From Euphorbia lathyris (Eukaryota > Streptophyta > Magnoliopsida > Malpighiales > Euphorbiaceae): 64,000 nucleotides of DNA. The stretch covers positions 56,878,395 to 56,942,394 of the forward strand of contig NC_088912.1 in assembly GCF_963576675.1 (NCBI RefSeq), written 5' to 3'. The notes beneath the pieces are model-generated. The model ran no database searches, was not told where the DNA came from, and was given only the letters and a program-made list of their open reading frames with translations. Below, piece after piece: positions 51,583 to 62,715 of the stretch (the first letter of the stretch is position 1; every line of letters starts with the position of its first letter). A program made the position numbers and the translations under genes.

Positions 51583-53205
51583 CTATCCCTCCTCTTGGGT
51601 CACACACCTTCGTATGATCTGGTCAGCACACAACCTGAAAAGATACGATTCTTCCCAAAAATAATATTTGATTTCCGAGTAGAACTTCTTCTTCTGATTG
51701 GTGGACAAGTTATAAGGCTTAATGGAGCTCGCAAGATAGTTAGCAATGTCAGCAAACCAAGGTGTAAGGTTTAGAGAGTACAACCGTTCGTCTGGAAAGT
51801 TCTCTAGGATTTCTGGTTGTTCTTGGCCAAGTTCAATAGAAATTCTTGATAAATGGTCAGCAGCTACATTCTCTGTTCCCTTCTTGTCTTTGATTTCCAA
51901 GTCAAACTCTTGGAGCAACAGCAACCATCTAATTAGCCTTGGTTTAGCATTCATCGGTAGAACCCAGCATGGCCGAGGAAACTCCGCACATCCTTGATGT
52001 TGTTTGGAACAGCTAGTTTCTCTATTACTTTCAACCTTTGCTTTGTCGACCTCCATTCCTTTCTCCGAGATTTGATGACCAAGTACAATACCTCCAGTGA
52101 CCATGAAATGGCACTTCTCCCAATTCAGAACCAGGTTTGTCTCTCTACAACGAACTAGAACAACCTCCAGGTTTTTCAAATAGTTTCTAAATGAATTCCC
52201 ATAGACTGAGAAATCATCCATGAAGATCTCGATTGTTCTTTCTACCATATCATGGAAGATCGACATCATGCACCTCTGAAATGTTGCTGGAGCATTGCAC
52301 AGACCAAACGGCAGCCGTCGGTAAGCGTAAGTTCCATATGGGCAGGTGAAGGTTGTTTTCTCCTGATCTTCGGAGTGAATGGGAATTTGATTGTATCCTG
52401 AATACCCATCGAGAAAACAATAGAACGCATATCCTGCCAACCTTTCCAGCATTTGGGCTATGAATGGCAAGGGGAAGTGGTCCTTTCTTGTTGCCTCGTT
52501 TAGCTTTCGATAATCAACGCATACCCTCCAGCCGGTTATGGTTCGTGTAGGAACCAATTCGTTTTTTTCATTTAGAACAACCGTGGTGCCACCCTTCTTT
52601 GGAACTACGTGCATTGGGCTTATCCAGATACTATCTGAGATAGGATAAATGATGCCAACATCTAACAGCTTGATTACTTCTTTCCTGACCACCTCCTTCA
52701 TGTGTGGGTTCAGCCTGCATTGTGGTTGGACACACGGCTTGTGGTACTTCTCCATGAGAATCCGATGAACACATACTGTCGGGCTAATTCCCTTTATGTC
52801 ATCCATCTTCCAGGCAATAGCATCTTTATTGCATCTCAAGACCTCCATGAGCTGGGCTTTCTGGTCGGGAGTCAGTTTGGAAGATATAATTACGGGGCTT
52901 CCGTTGGGTGGTTCAAGAAAGGCATATTCAAGGTGGGATGGTAATGGTTTGAGTTCTGGTTTAGATAGTGGAAAAATGGGTATCTCTGGTGGTTCTTTAT
53001 GAGTGGGCTCATTTGTGTCTGGGGGAAGTGGTGAGGTTTCTGTTTCAATGGAACAACCTGTTCCTTCACAAAGGTTCACCTCTTCTCCCAATAGTGCCTC
53101 CAATGTGTCCTGTCCCTGTTCATGCGAATCAGACAAGCTGCGGAAGTCATCTAAGAAATAGCATGTATCATCATTTGTGTTAGCACGTCTCATAGCTTCA
53201 TTCAT
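51583..53205 (-). pseudogene. Athila reverse transcriptase, RNase H deleted (540-residue open frame)
   Basis: Motifs in order: [94 protein letters not shown] and [12 protein letters not shown], so FMDD, the Athila form of YXDD, is intact. After [11 protein letters not shown] the frame slips for about 25 residues, then resumes at [14 protein letters not shown]. The expected RNase H core (~200 residues) is therefore missing, although the frame stays open by chance. RT alone may fold, but the element could not finish replication. Confidence 0.87.
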
Positions 53206-53244
53206 TTTGAAATTTATTTCTTCGCCATTAATTCTCAGGAATAA

Positions 53245-54139
53245 CTACCCTTCTCCCACATCTATTAACGCTTTACCCGTTGCTAGGAACGGTCTGCCCA
53301 AAATTATAGGAACATGCAAATCCTCATCTATATCCATGATTATGAAATCTACAGGTAGTATGAACTTCCCTACCTTGACTAACACATCCTCTACAATCCC
53401 TAGGGTAGCACACAGACCTATCAGCCAATTGGATTGACATCCTAGTTGGTTGTGGTTCATCTAACCCTAGCTTAACATAGACAGAGTATGACATGAGATT
53501 TATACTAGCACCTAGATCACATAATGCATTTTCAATGTTTAATTTGCCAATAGAGCATGGAATTGAAAAACTCCCTATATCCTTAAGCTTTTTAGGAAGC
53601 TGCTGCTTGTTCTGGAGTATGGACGAACAGTCTCTGTTCAGCTGGATCCTCACGATGTTTTCCAATTTCTTCTTGTTGGAAAGGGTATCCTTCACGAATT
53701 TTGCATATGTAGGCATCTGGGCGAGTGCTTCCACAAAGGGAATGTTGATGTGCAGCTTCCTCAATGTGTCCAACACTTTGGAATTTTGTTCTTCTAACTT
53801 TTTGTTCATGAGCCTAGCCGGATAGGGTATAGGTGGTACATAGGGAGGAGGTGGATAGTACTTCTTCCCTTGTTCCTCCTGATTCTGGTCAAATGTTAGA
53901 TCCACCAGGGCTGGTCCTTCCTTGTCCTGAACAGTCTGTTCCTTTTCATCCTCAACAGTTTTAGATGTACCTGCACAATCAGCATTCTTATTAGCAATTA
54001 AAGGAGTAGAGGTTTCCTTACCAGACCGTAACGTGATCGCCATAACATCTCCCTTAGGGTTTGGTTCGGTGTTGCTAGGCATGACCCCTTTGCCCTTTGA
54101 TGACGAGGAAGCCGCTAGTTGATGCACTTGAGTCTCCAA
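53245..54139 (-). pseudogene. Athila gag C-terminus and protease
   Basis: MAITLRSGKETSTPL, YYPPPPYVPPIPYPARL, then LRKLHINIPFVEALAQMPTY and the protease site ENALCDLGASINLMSYSVYV (D-L-G-A, the Athila form). A frameshift near 53420 leads to [20 protein letters not shown] and [20 protein letters not shown] and the Pro-Tyr run are hallmarks of Athila gag-protease. Confidence 0.87.
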
Positions 54140-54189
54140 GTTCTCTATGGAAGCCTATGTGTACTTCATAAATTGCATCATCATGGTCT

Positions 54190-55316
54190 TCATGTCCTGT
54201 TCAATGTCCTCCTTAGGTAGAACATGTTGTTTGTAAGGCTGTTGAGGTTGCCTTTGATAATGTCCTCCCTATTACTGCTAGTATCTTGGTTGTTCCTGCT
54301 GGTTCTGCTATCCAGTCCACCCGAAATTCGGATGATTCCTGGTGGCTGGATTGTATGTATTGGAGTAGGGATTTGGTGGGTTCCTCTGATTGTATCCAAC
54401 ATAATCACATTGTTCCTGATCAGCCTTTCCTTGTTTTACTCCAGGGAAGTTGATGTTGAAGTGAGGCCCTCCATAAAAGTCACACACATCATGGAATGGT
54501 GGTTCACTATGGATAGATGATACATTAATTTTGCTGCCTCGCAAGCTGTTCCACTTGGGTGGTCAACTTGGAAACCACATCACCATCTGCCGTCTTCTTC
54601 CCTTCACTCCTAGCTGAGTGCCAGTTGTAACTTGTGCTGACTACCTTTTCAATGAGGTTATACAAGGCTTTAGGTTCAAGATCCTCGGGGTTACCATTGG
54701 CAATGGATTCTATTTGGATTTTGTACGTATTAGTGACTCCATTGTAAAAATTTTGCACTTGCATCCACATAGGGATGCCATGATTTGGTACCCTCCTTAG
54801 CAGCTCCTTATATCTTTCCTAAGCCTCTGCCAAAGACTCATCCTCTTCTTGCACAAAGCGGGACACCTCATTTCTTAGTTTGATAGCTTGTCTTGGTGGA
54901 AAGTATTTCATCAGAAATGCACTGGCCATATCTTGCCAGGTTGCAATGGACCCTGGCTACAAGTTCTTCAGCCAGTTTTTTGCTTTATCTTTAAGAGAAA
55001 AAGGAAACAGCTTTAGCCTTATCACATCATCGGCAACTCCCCTGTTTGATCGGAATGTGTTACACAGCGTAACAAATTCCTGGATATGTGCATTTGGATC
55101 TTCTGTATGGTACCCATTGAATTGCAAAGTTACTTGTAACATCTGTATTATGGATGCCTTTACCTCGAACATGTTGTTCCCTTCATTAGGCATCACAATG
55201 CATGACGAGTGCCCTTCAGTGGTAGGTCTTGAATAGTCCCTGATTCTCATGACTGCTGGATTATTGTTTTCACCTTCTCCTTCTGGATTAGGTTGTTCTG
55301 GTATTCGTCCAGCCAT
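54190..55316 (-). pseudogene. Athila gag (broken)
   Basis: From MAGRIPEQPNPEGEGENNN at 55316: FEVKASIIQMLQ, FNGYHTEDPNAHIQEFVTLC, DDVIRLKLFPFSLKDKAKNW, a stop where Gln is expected (about 54957), then DMASAFLMKYFPPRQAIKLR, a second stop, and VQNFYNGVTNTYKIQIESIA at 54770-54525. The Gly/Asn/Pro-rich C-terminal part continues in broken frames to 54190. This is the capsid region. Confidence 0.85.
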
Positions 55317-55531
55317 TCTTCTTTACCTCTGCCTTTCTCTTTGTCTCGCTCATCTAGCTGCTGTCTGGTTCCTTCTACACGTTCTTTTTAACTCAAGATC
55401 GATGGGAAAAACTAGCGGTCCAGCTCTACGCATAGACAGAAAGAAAAACTGCCTTTGGCTGCATTATTGAACAAACAGATTAAAAACACCTTGTTTCACA
55501 GAAATTTTCAGATAAAATTTGTTGCTTTCAA

Positions 55532-55549
55532 TCCCCGGCAACGGCGCCA
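55532..55549 (-). other. Primer-binding site, tRNA-Asp
   Basis: TCCCCGGCAACGGCGCCA on the plus strand equals the 3' end of plant tRNA-Asp at 18 of 18 positions, six bases inside the LTR. Confidence 0.9.
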
Positions 55550-55555
55550 AAAACT

Positions 55556-56813
55556 TGTTGTCCTCAAAACAGACTCTAGCAAGTGCACTAGATACAAGTA
55601 ATAAAATGATAAGTAGAGTATCGTCTCCACAGGGATTGATGACTAATTTTTAATAGAAAAACCTTGTAGAACAGGGTGTTCGTGGTATGTGACTTTTTCT
55701 TTTGTTGAGATATGATTTGATCTGGTTAACTGGAAATAACTAAATGTAAAGACTCACTTTCAGAAAATGTGGTTTGGTTATGATAAAAAGAGAGAACGGG
55801 CTAAGCCAAAGTGGAACAGGTTGCTTACAGCATCTTATCTCCTATTTATTCATGAATGTCATATATTGAAGTCAATGTCTCTACTTTTTAGCTCACTTAA
55901 GTCAACTTTCGTGTGTTCTTAAGATTCTAAGTCTTACTACAACCTTAAGCGTCCTTAATGTTGGTTCTTTCTTGCATTACGGGTGAAACAACATTTCTAT
56001 CTAGAAAACCCTTGATACAATCCCTTAATATTCCTATTTCGGTTCTTGTAAGTTTGATAAGAGATCCATGATAATGAAAGCATTTCCCTATCATTCATTA
56101 TTCACTAAGATAGATGCATTTAACATGCGAATAAGAACTTCATCAAACACATCAGCATATATTAACATTCATTCATAAAAAAAAAAGTAGATAACTTACA
56201 GCACCAGCCCTTGCTGGCCTAGCCCATTCAAAACGACTACTCACTCATGGTGCGGAGTGAACAGCCTGAGCTTAATCGGTGACACTCCATTAAAGGAGTT
56301 ATCTTTTCGTTCTTAGAGAGCTTCTTCTCTCCAAATTGTTCAGTCAAAAAGTATCTCTCTCCTTTCCCTCCACTACCGATATATATAGGAGGGAAAGGTT
56401 CTCAAAAGAGTACGAAAAATAATCTAAAATAATCTAAAATATTACAGCCAAAAGATTGTTCAACAAAAGAGATGGATATTTTTTTGGTACTAAAAGTGGG
56501 TGGTATCTTCTTTGACTCTTGAACACTCAAGAGTCGAAACATCATGTCATCATGCTACTTTTAGCCGCCTATTCCTGCTCCGCTTCCTCTAGTCATTGTC
56601 CTTCATCAGATCGCAGCTTTAACCACTGGTTCATAGCTAGCTCTTCTCCTTTTGGCAGATGCAAAACAGGCTACATAACAGCCCTTTTGACTTGATCAAT
56701 AGAAATATGCATAAAACACCAATTAGTCCTTCATTTATACAAGAATAAACCTTTATTAGCCCAATTTTTATCACATAAGGTATATTTAAATAGGATCAAT
56801 TACGTGCCTATCA
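55556..56813 (-). repeat. Athila 5' LTR
   Basis: 1258 bp. On the minus strand it starts TGATAGGCACGTAATTG at 56813 and ends ..GGACAACA at 55556. A CTATATATATC box (56388-56378, minus) is a likely promoter. It shares the TGATAGG start and tRNA-Asp priming with the LTRs at 15712 and 21636 but is otherwise a different family. Confidence 0.85.
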
Positions 56814-57439
56814 ATGTGCCATATAAAACACTGCTCAAAGTTTGAGGCAGATGTTGTTGCGTTAACCTTTGGGAAGAGAAAGTTGGTCAGCATGTAATGA
56901 GCTTGACGTTGAGCCTAGGCAAGGGAAGTTGTTGCGAGTTCACCGATAAAGCCCTTAGGCTTACAATATTCTTTGTCATAGTCAACGTCTTTCTCGTCTC
57001 CCACTTTGCGGAGCTCAGTACCCTCTTCTTTCAGGTTCAATAGTCTAGCCAAGTAAGTTGGGGTAATTTTGAGCTCAGTGCCCTTCACTGAGCTGACCAT
57101 GTAGTTATAGTCATCAGTTGTAATTTTTAGGTTGCGATAGAATTCTATGACAAGTGTTGGGTAGGTAGTTCTAGGCAGTCCAAATAGGCTTTCCCAGCCA
57201 GGGTCAACAATCCACTTACAGAAGGGTTGTGCTGACTTAATGAAGTCATTGGAGAAGTATCGAGAGATGTGGACTTTTGGATTCTCGTTCTTAGCCAGTC
57301 CTTCATAAGCAGTGTAGTATGTCCGCACTTTAGGTGCCTTGTCTTTCTTGGCTTTCTTTGCCTTAGGCTGAGATGACTCAGCAGGCTGTTTAGCTTGGTG
57401 CTGAGTTTCAGGGTGTTCAAGAATAGTTGCTTCAGTCAT
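56814..57439 (-). pseudogene. Sirevirus third ORF, N-terminal part
   Basis: From MTEATILEHPETQHQAKQPA at 57439: a Lys-rich segment (KAKKAKKDKAPKVRTYYTAY), then a folded-looking region (FCKWIVDPGWESLFGLPRTT, YPTLVIEFYRNLKITTDDYN, YLARLLNLKEEGTELRKVGD) to a stop at 56915; homology continues to 56814, where Athila is inserted. The frame is also open upstream of the Met to about 57620 without another ATG. Extra ORFs after pol occur in Sireviruses; the function is unknown. A TATA box on the same strand lies about 260 bp upstream. Confidence 0.65.
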
Positions 57440-57700
57440 TGGTTGATCGTTTTGTCCGTGGATTGACTGATGTTCAGGGGTATCCCCGTAATCCAGTTGT
57501 TGTTCTTTGTCTAGATAAGAAGGATTAATTTCGGAGGATCTATCCTCGTGTGATTCAGTATTACTGGAAGATGTTTGCTCTGAATAATAAGACTGGTGTT
57601 CTTCGTGTTCTTGCGTTTTTCCAGAAAGATGATGAGATTTGAGAGAGAAAGAGATGGTGCAAAATTTTCAAGCGTAAAGGAAATGAGGCAAACTCTTTCA

Positions 57701-57710
57701 CTATTTATAG
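57701..57710 (-). promoter_or_regulatory. Candidate internal promoter (TATA) ahead of Sirevirus third ORF
   Basis: CTATAAATAG on the minus strand, between the pol stop (57927) and the third ORF. The consensus is perfect; transcription is unproven. Confidence 0.45.
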
Positions 57711-57926
57711 CCGGAGAAGGAGGTGATAGGTTAGGAGTAATGGTCGGAATTTTGAGCCACTCAAAGTAATTACTCTGACATTAAATGCTAATTATGGTGC
57801 ACGGTTCCCTAATGATGATTAATGCGTCATCCTAGTCACTAGCTAGTAGGCGTGCAAACCCTAGAAGATTGAACATACTTATAGCCTGTAAATCAGTTTA
57901 TCACTCAGCATTGTTTATACTTAGAA

Positions 57927-58451
57927 TTATTGAAAAGGATTGAACATACTTATAGCCTCTCTCAGTATGCAAAATTGCTCACGAGCTAGTGGCTTCGTGA
58001 AGATATCGGCGAGCTGCTCATCAGTTGGAACATAGGTCAGCTTGATATCACCCTTGAGTACATGATCTCTGATGAAGTGATACCTTATGCTGACATGCTT
58101 CATCCTGTTGTGCTGGATTGGATTCTTGGATAGGTCAATGGTACTCTTGTTGTCACATTTGACCTCAATTATTTTTGTCTTTACTCCATAGTCATCCAGT
58201 TGTTGCTTAATCCAGAGGACTTGAGCAACACAGCTTCCAGCAGCAATATACTCAACTTTAGTGGTTGAGAGGGCTACTGATGACTGCTTCTTACTGAACG
58301 AAGACACAAGACTGTTTTCGAGAAAGTGACAACCTCTTGAGGTGCTCTTTCGTTCCAGCTTGTCTCGTCCATAGTTAGCATCAGTGTATCCAAGGAGTGT
58401 GAACTCATCAGTGTTGGGACACCACAAACCTGCATTTACTGAGCCTTGCAA
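57927..58451 (-). pseudogene. Sirevirus RNase H
   Basis: From 58451 a 174-residue open frame: LWCPNTDEFTLLGYTDANYG, RDKLERKSTSRGCHFLENSL, VEYIAAGSCVAQVLWIKQQL, KCDNKSTIDLSKNPIQHNRM and DEQLADIFTKPLAREQF. It holds the D..E..D residues of Copia RNase H (TDA, VEY, CDN) and is intact in itself, but it is cut off from RT by frameshifts at 58452-58782. It ends the pol polyprotein. Confidence 0.87.
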
Positions 58452-58782
58452 ATATCTAAGGATTCTTTTTATAGCTATGTAATGAGATTCCTTAGGGTTA
58501 GCTTGATTTCTAGCACACTAACATACTGAGAACTGAATATCTGGCCTACTTGTCGTAAGATAGAGTAGAGAGCCAATCATACCTCTATACAACTTACTGT
58601 CTACTAACTTACCATGTTCATCGGCTGAGAGGACAGTGTCAGTACCCATAGGAGTGGATATCAACTTACAGTTTTCCATTTCATACTCTTCAATATTTCC
58701 GTTGCATATTTAGTTTGGCTGATAAAGATACCATTTTTGCCTTGCTTGATTTGAAGTCCAAGAAAGAAGTTGAGTTCTCCCA

Positions 58783-60130
58783 TCATAGACATTTCAAACA
58801 CAGTTTGCATCTGTTTACTAATTCCTTACAAAGAGACTCATTAGTAGCACCGAAAATTATATCATCAACATATATTTGTGTCAGTAGGGTATCTTTACCC
58901 TTTTTCTGTATAAATAAGGTTGTATCAGCTTTTCCTCTAGCATAATTTCTAGTCAGTAAAAAGCTTGTTAAGTGTTTATACCAAGCACATGTTGCTTGTT
59001 TCAAGCCATACAGAGCCTTTTTGAGTTTATAAACATGGTTTGGGAACTTTGGATCCTCAAACCCTGGAGGTTGATTGACATATACCTCCTCATTTATAAC
59101 TCCATTCAAAAATGCACTTTTGACATCCATTTGGAATAATTTAAAGTTCATGAAACTTGCATAAGCACATAATATTCTAATTGCCTCTAACCTTGCCACT
59201 GGGGCAAAGGTCTCACCGAAGTCAATACCTTCCTGCTGACTATATCCTTCAACGAGTCTTGCTTTGTTCCTGACAACGTTTCCTTGCTCATCGAGTTTGT
59301 TGCGGAAGACCCATCTTGTTCCTATTGTCTTCTGACTTTGACGATGTGGCAATAAATCCCAAACTTCATTTCTTCTGAATTGGTCAAGCTCTTCTTGCAT
59401 TGCACCCATCCAGAATTCATCGTTCTCAGCTTCTGAAAATTTCTTTGGTTCTAGAACTGAGACAAATGCTACGTTGCTGAGATACCTCCTGAGTTGATTT
59501 CTTGTCATGAGGTGATTCTCAGCAGCATCGAGAATATTGCTTTCAGAATGTCCTCTAGGGATTCTGATTTCTCTCGGTAGTGTAATGTCCTCAGCATTTT
59601 GTGTTTCAACAATATCTGCAGCTGTAGATTGGTCAGTAAAGATGATTTTGGTTTCGTTTTTACCTTCAATGAGTCCGTGTGGGAACGACTCAGTAGTAGC
59701 GCTCAGCTCAGCGGGTGTTAGGCTGGGATCATCTTCTGTTATCTGATTGACCTTCTCTGTAGGGTTAGTTTCATCGAACTCAATATGAACTGACTCTTCT
59801 AAGATTTGAGTTCGTTTGTTGAAAATTCTATATGCTTTGTTGTTTGTTGAGTAGCCTAAAAAAATGGCTTCATCAGCCTTTGAATCAAATTTGGCAAGGT
59901 TGTCTTTAGTATTTAAAATAAAACATTTACAACCAAAGGCACGAAAATAACTTATGTTAGGGTTTCGTCCTTTCCAAAGTTTGTATGGGGTTTTCTTCAG
60001 TACAGGTCTAACTAGAGCCCTATTGAGTATATAGCATGTTGTGTTAACAGCTTCTCCCCAAAAGTACTTTGGAAGCTTATTTTCACTCAGCATTGTCCTG
60101 GCCATTTCAACCAGAGTTTTGTTCTTCCTT
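58783..60130 (-). pseudogene. Sirevirus integrase C-terminus and reverse transcriptase (long open frame)
   Basis: A 440-residue frame from 60105: [40 protein letters not shown] (integrase tail), then [82 protein letters not shown] and [19 protein letters not shown] with intact YVDD. Just upstream in another frame is [20 protein letters not shown], the integrase Glu region. The frame breaks at 58783; connection sequence continues to 58452 with stops. A single small indel near 60165 separates it from the integrase core. Confidence 0.88.
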
Positions 60131-60134
60131 TCAA

Positions 60135-60995
60135 CTACCCCATTTTGTTGAGGAGTCCTAAGAGCAGAAAATTATGGTCAATGCCACTAGCTTCACAGAA
60201 TTCATCGAACAGTTGGTTCTTGAATTCTCCACCATTATCACTTCGGATATGAGCGATTTTTAGGTCCTTATCGTTTTCAATTTTTCTACACAATGTTGAA
60301 AACATCTCAAATGTTTCATCCTTGCTAGTGAGCAAGATGACCCATGTATAACGAGAGAAGTCATCTACAATGACTAAGGAAAATCTTCTACCACCCAAGC
60401 TCAATGGCTGGACTGGCCCGAAGAGATCCAAGTGTAGTAACTCCAAAGGACGCTTGGTTGACACAATGTTCTTACTTTGAAAAGATTTTCTAGTTTGTTT
60501 TCCGTACTGACAAGCGTTGCATAATTGATCATTTTCAAACTTAAGTTTTGGCAAACCCTCAACTAATTGCTTTCTTGCTAATTTGGCCAAGAGGTCCATG
60601 CTTATATGACCAAGTCTCCTGTGCCATAGCCAGGAATTTTCTTCCTTTGAAACTAAGCATATTTCTTTTGAAACCTTCTTTTCCAAGTTCAGCATAAAGA
60701 CATTATCAATTCGATGAGCAATTAAAATTAACTCATTGGTTTTGCTCTCGATTATTTGACATCTTGAGGCATCGAATATAACTTTCCTACTGATGTCACA
60801 CAGCTGAGCTACGCTTAGTAGGTTATACTCAAGCCCTCTAACTAGGGAGACAGACTCAATAGTAGGGTTTCCACCAATGGTTCCTGACCCGACTATTTTA
60901 CCTTTCCACCAATGAATTAAGTTTCATCACCCGTCATATGCCTTGAGCATGCGTTGTCAATATACCACAGTTTTGACTTCTCAGCACACCTCAGG
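60135..60995 (-). pseudogene. Sirevirus protease and integrase core
   Basis: The protease site near 60965-60929 reads YIDNACSRHMTGDE (D-N-A in place of D-S-G) and has a stop soon after. From 60695 the frame is open: NSWLWHRRLGHISMDLLAKL and LCNACQYGKQTRKSF (HHCC finger), LLHLDLFGPVQPLSLGGRRF (Asp) and KIAHIRSDNGGEFKNQLFDE (Asp). It ends at 60135 by frameshift just before the catalytic Glu. These motifs are characteristic of the SIRE group. Confidence 0.85.
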
Positions 60996-61019
60996 CCTAC
61001 CCGCAATATAACTAGTTAC

Positions 61020-62652
61020 TTTTAGGTACCCAAATCTTTTTTGGTCCTTTTTTGTTAGGCTCAATAGGTAATACGTTATACTTTACTTGGTGGAGACACA
61101 CTTTTGTTGTGTGGCCCTTCTTCCCACAAAAGTCACAGTGGACATTTTGCCGGGGATTCAATCTTCACTGATTAGTGCCTTGATACTGAGCGTTTTGATG
61201 GGAGTTTCTTTTATTCGATACCTTGAGTTGGTTCTGAATAGATGTGATGTCCTTTTTCAGTTTCTTAGAATCTGATTGGACTTCCGAGACAAATCTATGC
61301 ATGATTTTGAGATTTTCATCTTGTCTGGTATTATCTTGGAGGAGATGTCGAAGGTCACTGAGTTTGACCTCTTCGTCTCATCACACCTCCTACTGAGTGT
61401 CTTTACTTTCTTGTTACATTTTTTAACCAGTGAGTAAAGATCACTCAGTGCATTTATCATTTCACTCCTAAGCACATAAAGAGATATTACCTCAGTGGCT
61501 TGTTCATTGTTGTCTGATGCATATGAGGGTTCAGTCTGCTCAGAGGCACAGGGCTCAGCAAGCTCATCAGCCATGAAGCATATATTTGCTGACTCAGTGG
61601 CACCAGCTTCATAGGATGATGACTCGTCACTGTACACTCCAGGTAGCCACCATTGCCTTCTTGCCATTCTTCTTCTCTTTCTTGAGAGTAGGGCAACTTG
61701 ACTTGATATGGCCAGGTTGATGACATTCAAAGCAAGTGATAGGCTTTGAGCTCTCCTTTCTGACTTTGTTGTCGTTGTACTCAGCTTTGTACTTGTCATA
61801 CTTCCGGTATGGCTTCTTTCTATATTTATCATTCTTCCGGAACAACCTTTTCATTTTCCTGGTAAACATGCCAATTTCCTCATCATCTGACGAGCTGTTG
61901 TCAGTGGAGTCTGCCTTCATGACAAGAGACTTTTGCTTCTTATCCTCTGACTTTTCTTTGACCTCGAAGTTCTTCATTGAGATCTCGTGAGTCAGTAGAG
62001 ATCCAATAAGCTCATCATACTTGTAGGTGGTCAGGTCTTGAGCTTCCTCAACATCAGTCTTCTTTGCTTGCCAGCTCTTTAGTAGGCTCCTCAGTATCTT
62101 CTTGACTTGCTCCTCTTTAGAGAAGTGCTTTCCAAGTCTTTTGAGCTCGTTAATAATATTGGTGAATCTTGAGTTCACCTTAGAGATGCCTTCACCATCA
62201 TTCATTTCGAACAGCTCATACAGCCTTATGTGTTGGTTCACCTTTGATTCTTTGACCTTACTGGTTCCTTCGTAGGTGACCTCGAGCTTCTTCCAGATTT
62301 ATTATGCTGACTCACAACCTGAAATCTTATTGTACTCTGCAGCATCTAGCGCACAGTGAAGCATGTTTATAGTCGAGGCGTGGTTTTGCAATTTCTTAAG
62401 GTCATCCTCATTCCACTTTGCCTCATCTTTGACAACTTTTACATTGTCAACAGTTTCATAGGGAAAAAACGGGCCTTGAACTATTGCTAGCCATGCACTC
62501 ATGTTTGTTGCCTGAATGAAATGTTTCATCATGTTCTTCTAAAAGGTATAGTTTGACCCGAAGAATAGTGGAGGCCTAGTGATAGATAAGCCCTCAGGTA
62601 ATATCTGAGTTGTTTGATTTCCTGGAAGGAAACGAGTGCTATTTTCAGCCAT
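61020..62652 (-). pseudogene. Sirevirus gag (stops and frameshifts)
   Basis: Start at 62652 (MAENSTRFLPGNQTTQILPE). A TAG near 62545 and a TAA-TAA pair near 62300 are in frame. From 62241: MNQHIRLYELFEMNDGEGIS, LKRLGKHFSKEEQVKKILRS, then a basic stretch and CCHC knuckle CFECHQPGHIKSSC near 61735. A frameshift near 61640 leads to YSDESSSYEAGATESANICF, a coiled-coil-like region and, near 61140-61097, a second knuckle CDFCGKKGHTTKVC. The long gag with acidic and coiled-coil C-terminus fits Sireviruses. Confidence 0.85.
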
Positions 62653-62701
62653 AACATGGATCAGCTCAAGATAGTATTATCTTGTGCATTGAGCTACTAG
62701 A

Positions 62702-62713
62702 GCTCTGATACCA
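62702..62713 (-). other. Primer-binding site, initiator tRNA-Met
   Basis: TGGTATCAGAGC on the minus strand, 12 of 12, two bases from the LTR. Confidence 0.92.
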
Positions 62714-62715
62714 CT

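Larger units (their letters stand above)
50400..56813 (-). mobile_element. Athila-lineage Gypsy element, 5' LTR to integrase
   Basis: Minus strand: 5' LTR (56813-55556), tRNA-Asp site, gag, protease, RT, (RNase H deleted), integrase. It is nested in the Sirevirus third ORF: the base after the LTR (56814) resumes that ORF. No matching 3' LTR was found; a Tat-type LTR lies at the other side, so the 3' part was lost or replaced. All ORFs carry stops or frameshifts except a long RT frame. Confidence 0.85.
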
